Positions 59,375 to 64,000 of a stretch of DNA of 64,000 nucleotides are shown here, in pieces. Source of the stretch: Stropharia rugosoannulata (lineage: Eukaryota > Basidiomycota > Agaricomycetes > Agaricales > Strophariaceae). The stretch covers positions 558,001 through 622,000 of the forward strand of contig JANCIK010000013.1 in the NCBI GenBank assembly GCA_028532985.1. Reading direction: 5' to 3'. The notes under the pieces are model-generated. The model was not told the DNA's origin and did not search any database. It saw only the letters and a program-made list of their open reading frames with translations. The translations under genes were made by a program, and so were the position numbers. Within the stretch, counting starts at the first letter, position 1; every line of letters starts with the position of its first letter.

Positions 59375-59767
59375 TAGTGGATGACTTCCCGCAGGGCTTT
59401 TGCAATTAAAATTGCGCAATAAACCCATCAAAAGCCTCAAAAGCCGAGCTGCCGAGGCTCCCATCATCGTCATTTGAAATACATGAGCTGTTCCAAACTA
59501 ATAATCTGGGAAGGGGTCGGGAGGCCTTCCCAGAATATTGCAGCGACAATAAAACGATTGAGTTACCATTTTGAGATGTCTAATGCTGAATATAGAACTT
59601 GGCTTTGATGACTCGATCATCAAGGAAATTGTTTATTGTTTATTGCTTACTATTGCCCTGCAGTCTACGGGCTGTCGCATCTACAATATTTTATTGACAA
59701 TTTAAATTGCAGCATGTTTTATTGCACAATATTCAATTGCAAAACCTCTGCGGGAAGTCATCCAGTA
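59375..59767. mobile_element. MITE-like non-autonomous DNA transposon, 393 bp
   Basis: The two ends are inverted copies: left TAGTGGATGACTTCCCGCAG, right (reverse complement) TACTGGATGACTTCCCGCAG. Similarity continues inward for about 25 more bases through TTTTGCAATT and ATTG-GCAATAA, giving terminal inverted repeats of about 45 bp. The element is flanked by a 5-bp direct repeat TTACT at 59370-59374 and 59768-59772, a likely target-site duplication. The interior has AATTGC/GCAATT subrepeats and no coding frame, so it depends on a transposase elsewhere. The short TSD does not by itself fix the superfamily. Confidence 0.8.
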
Positions 59768-60396
59768 TTACTCATTCCAGGCATCATACCAATTTAGAGT
59801 AATGGAATTTCGGAGTTTCACTTGGATTAAAAAATTGTGTAGCGAGTAAGTACATGTAAGTACCAAACTTGAAGTTAGAGTTGTACACACAATAATTTAG
59901 TGCCATAATTACCCCAAAACCTATGTATCCACTATAGCCTCTAGGGTTTAAAATATCTCGGTAAAATGGTAGTCCTTTAATGAATGCAAGACCTTTAAAA
60001 AGTACTAATTGGAAACCCTGGAAGTTGTGGTTATGTAATAATACCATTGAGTTCCATTTCACCTTCATGCCTACCACTGATTGAACTCACGTACTTGACA
60101 TGAGTGTATTATATCTTCCAAGGGAACCTTTGAACATGATTTATCGTTGCCGACATAAATTGGATACAAGCGTGCACGAGGGCGAGTGAGCGTGCATAAG
60201 GTGTACATGCCACAATGGGCATGTACAGTGAGTCTGCAGCGTATACACGGTCGATGAACGCGAAAATGTTGTTGCCAGATGCCCTATTAAGAATTCTCTG
60301 TACCATTACGGCTCGTTCCATTTGTTGATTCAACTACAATGTCTGCAATAAACATAAAAGACGGGAAAAAACTCAAAGGACGTAGAGAAATAACGA
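59768..60396. other. 3' flank of the phosphoesterase gene, no supported gene
   Basis: Very AT-rich on the left. Minus-strand frames at 59784-60077 and 60109-60333 are open for 97 and 74 codons, but neither has a recognisable motif, and I treat them as chance frames in AT-rich DNA. Confidence 0.4.
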
Positions 60397-61816
60397 TCAA
60401 CACCCTCTTGGAAGTACAGGGGGGTTCAGGAGGCTAGGAGGCTGCAGGGCGCCTGTATACGTGGTACACTTCTGCAGTTCGCGAGATCCCCAGGTCTCGA
60501 CGACCTTTGGTAGGACAGACCTGCCATTTACTACAAGGCGCGTGTTCGGAATGGGGAATGAACCAGACGGTACGCTGTTGAACGGCCCAGCGTACGATTC
60601 GTTGAGGAAGACATTGTTCAGGTTATCAACTGAGCGAATGCGGTCCCCGGTGTGCTGCGCAACGAATTCGAAGACGTTCGAGCCCACATCGTACCTCCCG
60701 AGAGTGTGCAGGCCCCAGTTGGCCTGCACTGTGGCGAGGTTAGAGTAGTGCGTATAGAACACGGAGTCCTTGGTGCCAACCAACTTCTTTGGTATGGCCG
60801 TCCCGAGAAGGACGGTGTCAATGCGGTTGTGCGGGTCGGTGCTTCCGTTCTCGTCAAAGGCTAATGGATGATGTCCGTGATTAGTTTGATGAGGTGTTTT
60901 GATAAGAAGCGATCACTTACTTAAGACAATCAGAGTCTTGTCCGCATTGAAGCGTTTGTCTTCTAGAAGCGGGCCTAGGAAGCCTGCAGCCCAAGCTCCT
61001 GCGAAGGTCATGTTGGTGTCGTGTCCGTCGTTAGCTGATAATATAATTGTTAACTAATGCTGTAAAAATGGTCCTTGAAATGGACGCACTCATGTTTGGT
61101 GTAATAAACATCCACTGAGGCAGATTATCGTTCTTCAAGTCTTCGTCAAATAATGTGAAGTTTTTGATGTTGTTCGCTCTGGAAGGCACAGTTGCCACAG
61201 AGTCATAAATAATAAGCGGGCTACAAAATTTATTCAATCATTATTTTCGTAGGGTGAAGCATGCCACGTACTTGTGTTTCCGGACGTAATCGTTTTTTCC
61301 GTCCACATTGAGCTGTTCAAAGCCAGTAAAACCGGTTGTGGGCATGTCCTCTTGATATTCGCCCCAGGAAATGCCGCGCTCCTCCAAAAGGTCAACAACA
61401 GAAGAGATGTTTGCGGGGACATGGTTCAAGTTATCGTTGTCCATCCCATAGTAGTCCCCTCCAGCTGAAGCGACGTAATTTGGCTCAGACGGGTGAGTGA
61501 CAGCGAATAGGTTGGTTAGCTGAATGCCTTTCTTTGTGAAGGCGGCGAAATTTGCTACGGGGACATTAGGATAGCGTTTCTCCCTTTGTTGACAATGGCT
61601 TACGGTCACTCGCCGCCGTTGCAAAGTTGATATTCTCAAGCCATATCGCAATGTAGCGGTCGAAAACTATGCCCGGTACGATATTCTTCTTGCTGGAGAT
61701 AATGAGAACAATTAACAATGAGTTTATCGGGACACTCACCCTTTGAAATCCGAGTCGATGGCCGCCGCGCTTGCTTGGAGCGCTAGTCCTACACAGGCTA
61801 ATGTAGAGAGAATCAT
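60397..61816 (-). CDS. Secreted phosphoesterase (acid phosphatase / phospholipase C-like, PF04185)
   Basis: Phosphoesterase-family enzymes hydrolyse phosphate mono- or diesters; fungal secreted members are usually acid phosphatases. Six exons (61740-61816, 61604-61692, 61272-61554, 61090-61220, 60921-61034, 60397-60860) join in frame to 385 residues. A signal peptide is clear: MILSTLACVGLALQASAAA. Then FDRYIAIWLENINF (the N-terminal metal-site block, normally WLEN-x-D/N-F), FAVTHPSEPNYVASAGGDY, ISWGEYQEDMP, NPLIIYDSVATVPSR, NDGHDTNMTFAGAWAAGFL, and the C-terminal metal site FDENGSTDPHNRIDTVLLG with the later HYSNLATVQANWGLHTLGR. All blocks of the family are present in order with no break. The long C-terminus ends with a Pro-rich LNPPVLPRGC. 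The enzyme should be exported, perhaps for phosphate scavenging (inference). Confidence 0.9.
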
Positions 61817-63272
61817 GATTGGATGCGAACCTTTTGAGGCAAAGCGGAGCTCCACTGAGTACACGAGCTTGACGCCTTATATTTATTACTCTTATTGCTT
61901 TTCTTTATCGCCTTCTTCCATGCGACGAACGTGCGCATCTGCATCTCTACATACCCATAGCCCTTTTCCACTTCTTGATGGGGCTAGAAGTAATGCTTTT
62001 AATAGCGAGCTCAAGGATATATCTGGAACACAAGTCCATAATGGACCTGAAAATCTATTTTAAGCGTATGGGATGACGAAAATGAGGTGTTGTACGAGAG
62101 CTTGTTAGACATATGGCCGTCTGCGCCATGTGTAGCACGGACACTCGTGCTACGATATCTTGAAGATATATTCGCAGACCCGGTTCCCCCCTGACGGAAG
62201 CATGTCCGTCTCACTCAGCGTTCACATACAGCAAACGTGTTAAATTTCGAACTGTTAACTTTCCACATGTAGTAACGCCACCTTGAACGCGGAACTATCA
62301 AGCGACGCCAGCAGGTTGAGCCACTGACTACTGACGCCAGATACTAGATGTCATCTTGCTTTTATGTAGATTATTCAACTGCCTTTCTCTTGGGCACCGG
62401 CACCGTAGGCGTGTACAATTTTGAGAGAAAAAATAGCTCGATCTGTATGTAAACACCGAAATAATTTCTGTGTATATCTATACATAACCGACGCAACTAA
62501 ATTTATTCTTTCATTACCCTACAGCTGGGGAGAAGCTCCATACTGCGATGCGAGTCCACGAAGATAATCAGTTTCTCCGGTTGCGTCTTCTAGGGCGCCT
62601 GCTACGTACAAAGGATACGATTGAAAGAAATAAGCTGTCGCAAATCTGTTCCTTGTCCAATGAATATGTTCAGGCACGACTTGAGCAGGCGCTTAATTAG
62701 AACGGGAGTCCCTGGTTGCCTCTATCTAGGCTGTTTTATGCAAGGAGTGATAGTGAGGTTGTAGAATGATGCATCCTAACAGAATTGTATAAATTGATAT
62801 CTGATTCATTCACCACTCCTCATATCCGCGCTGATTACTGTTAGATGAATTGTGTCTTGATCATAAACATAGAGTTGCATGTGCTGGTTGGTTACATATA
62901 GCATAATGTGTGAATTCAGAATGGGCGAGAATAACAACACTCCCACAGATGAATGGAATGTCACTATGATCCTTCTGAACTATGTTTTTTTTACTACAAT
63001 CCAGAAACTGTGAACCTGCATACTATGACGGGCACAGCCTGGTACAGCGCACGTTGCTCAAGAGCAAGCGACTCACCCTGAGCCCATACTACGATCATAG
63101 CACACTTGAGATGAAAGAGTTGAATCGTAAGTTCGTTAAAGCTAAAAATACATGTATTTGTAGAGCGTTCACTTATCGGGTATCGAGAAGAGAAAAGCCT
63201 CGGAGCAGAATAAAATATATCCAGAGCCACAGAATAAGGATATGAAACAAGCAGCGTATGCATCTCCCGCTT
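61817..63272. other. Spacer upstream of the phosphoesterase gene
   Basis: About 1.45 kb, no coding signal with motifs, no RNA gene seen. It contains the phosphoesterase promoter and the 3' flank of the gene at the right edge. Confidence 0.4.
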
Positions 63273-64000
63273 CTAGCCCGTCTTCGTGCGCGTGCGGGTT
63301 GCGCGCGTGGTGCGTCCCCTGGGCACGTCATCTTTGCTATCCTCGTCTTCTTCTTTCACCTTGCTTTTGGCAGGGAGTCTACTTGTAGTTCTCGGTGCAC
63401 TCCGTGGAATCGCACTCTTCCCTGCTTTGCCCGAGTCGAGCACGGTGGAAGCAGCTGCCCCCGTCTTCCTCGACACCCTAACCTTAACGGGGGCATCGTC
63501 AGCTTCATCGCTAACGCCAGATCCAGATCCCGCAGCCTCGTGTGTGTTCTCCTTTTCCGCATTCGCGGTGCTCGTGGACGAGCTTCCGGAGGACCGAGTC
63601 GCAACGGTCGTGGCTGGGGTCCTGAGCTTCCCTCGCGGTTTTACTATCTTTGTTGGTACGGTCGAGGGGGCAGCGACCTTCGTCGCCGCGGGTGTTTTGG
63701 CAGAACGCCCAGCCCGCGTAGTTGCAAGTGGCAGTGACTCCTCTTCCTCTTCCTTCTTCGCTGGTTCCTCTTTAACAACGGTTTTCTTGCGCCCCTTAGG
63801 TGCTGCCTTGACAGGTATGCTGCTTTGCTTATCTGAGGACGAAGGCTGCAGATCAGAGGATTCCTGGTCAGCATCTTCCCTACTCTCGGGCTCAGGCTCG
63901 CGGGCAGCTGCCTTCCTGGACCGGCTTCGTTTGGCCGGGGCGGCAGCAGGGACTGAAGGCTCAGGTTCGGGGACGTCAGCAGGAGCCTCGCCCTCTTCCT
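63273..64000 (-). CDS. C-terminal part of a basic, disordered nuclear-type protein, runs off the right edge
   Basis: One frame is open from the window edge to a TAG at 63273-63275, giving 241 residues without introns. It is dominated by Ala, Lys, Arg, Ser, Pro and Glu, with acidic patches (KKEEEEESLPLATTRAGR, KVKEEDEDSKDD) and basic, Pro/Gly-containing clusters (KPRGKLRTP, PKGRKKTVVKEE, ending RGRTTRATRTRTKTG). These clusters resemble AT-hook or chromatin-tail sequences. A KEN tripeptide sits in ANAEKENTHEA. The composition fits a chromatin or mitotic protein, but no folded domain is visible and the family cannot be named from this part. Confidence 0.65.
   Translation of the reverse strand, partial: EEGEAPADVPEPEPSVPAAAPAKRSRSRKAAAREPEPESREDADQESSDLQPSSSDKQSSIPVKAAPKGRKKTVVKEEPAKKEEEEESLPLATTRAGRSAKTPAATKVAAPSTVPTKIVKPRGKLRTPATTVATRSSGSSSTSTANAEKENTHEAAGSGSGVSDEADDAPVKVRVSRKTGAAASTVLDSGKAGKSAIPRSAPRTTSRLPAKSKVKEEDEDSKDDVPRGRTTRATRTRTKTG

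Noticed and set aside
59784..60077. 97-codon open frame next to the MITE
   Set aside because: Aromatic-rich text from AT-rich DNA, no family motif, no splice pattern.
1..64000. CRISPR arrays, bacterial operons, rRNA genes and tRNA genes
   Set aside because: No regularly spaced repeats, no ribosome-binding-site-led gene runs and no rRNA or tRNA signature was seen; the exon-intron structure is eukaryotic throughout. A tRNA scan would be needed to exclude tRNAs firmly.

Overview
The window is nuclear DNA of a filamentous basidiomycete, most likely an Agaricomycete. Genes are cut by many very short GT-AG introns (about 45-75 nt), some exons are only 9-24 nt, genes lie on both strands with short spacers, and the families are typical of mushroom-forming fungi: F-box/LRR paralogues, AIM9-type and other APH-fold kinases, a DUF7770 protein, a myosin-motor chitin synthase and a full-size PDR transporter. 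I could not run any search, so names rest on motifs and family knowledge. Exon joins were worked out by hand from splice consensus, reading-frame continuity and family alignment.

Layout. 1-10.4 kb is a degrading accessory stretch: a broken sirtuin at the left edge, three related APH-fold kinase copies on the minus strand (two wrecked, one open), a mitochondrial AIM9-like gene, a DUF7770 gene and an amidase relic. 10.9-13.5 kb holds a small membrane protein and a DUF4139 protein. 14.3-26.2 kb is a minus-strand array of four large LRR-like paralogues that have lost their F-box, three of them with an inserted Cys-CxxC segment, with one multi-pass membrane protein gene inside the array; the fourth carries a one-base frameshift. 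26.6-33.3 kb is a compact housekeeping block: a RING E3 ligase divergent from a MINDY deubiquitinase, then SURF6 (ribosome biogenesis) and PTPA (PP2A activator). 34-35.6 kb is a canonical F-box/LRR gene that looks like the ancestral form of the array.

36.7-49.5 kb carries two large genes, a class V chitin synthase (10 exons, 1,911 residues) and a PDR-type ABC transporter (24 exons, 1,504 residues). 49.9-52.7 kb is the 75-kDa subunit of complex I. 53-55.6 kb is a DHA2-type MFS exporter whose first intron has a GA donor in place of GT. 55.6-60.4 kb is gene-poor, AT-rich and repeat-bearing, and contains a 393-bp MITE-like element with clear inverted ends and a 5-bp target duplication. 60.4-61.8 kb is a secreted phosphoesterase, and the right edge holds the tail of a basic, disordered nuclear-type protein.

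I see no single operon-like or defence system. The most unusual content is the F-box-less LRR array with its Cys-CxxC insert, which I could not match to a described system.
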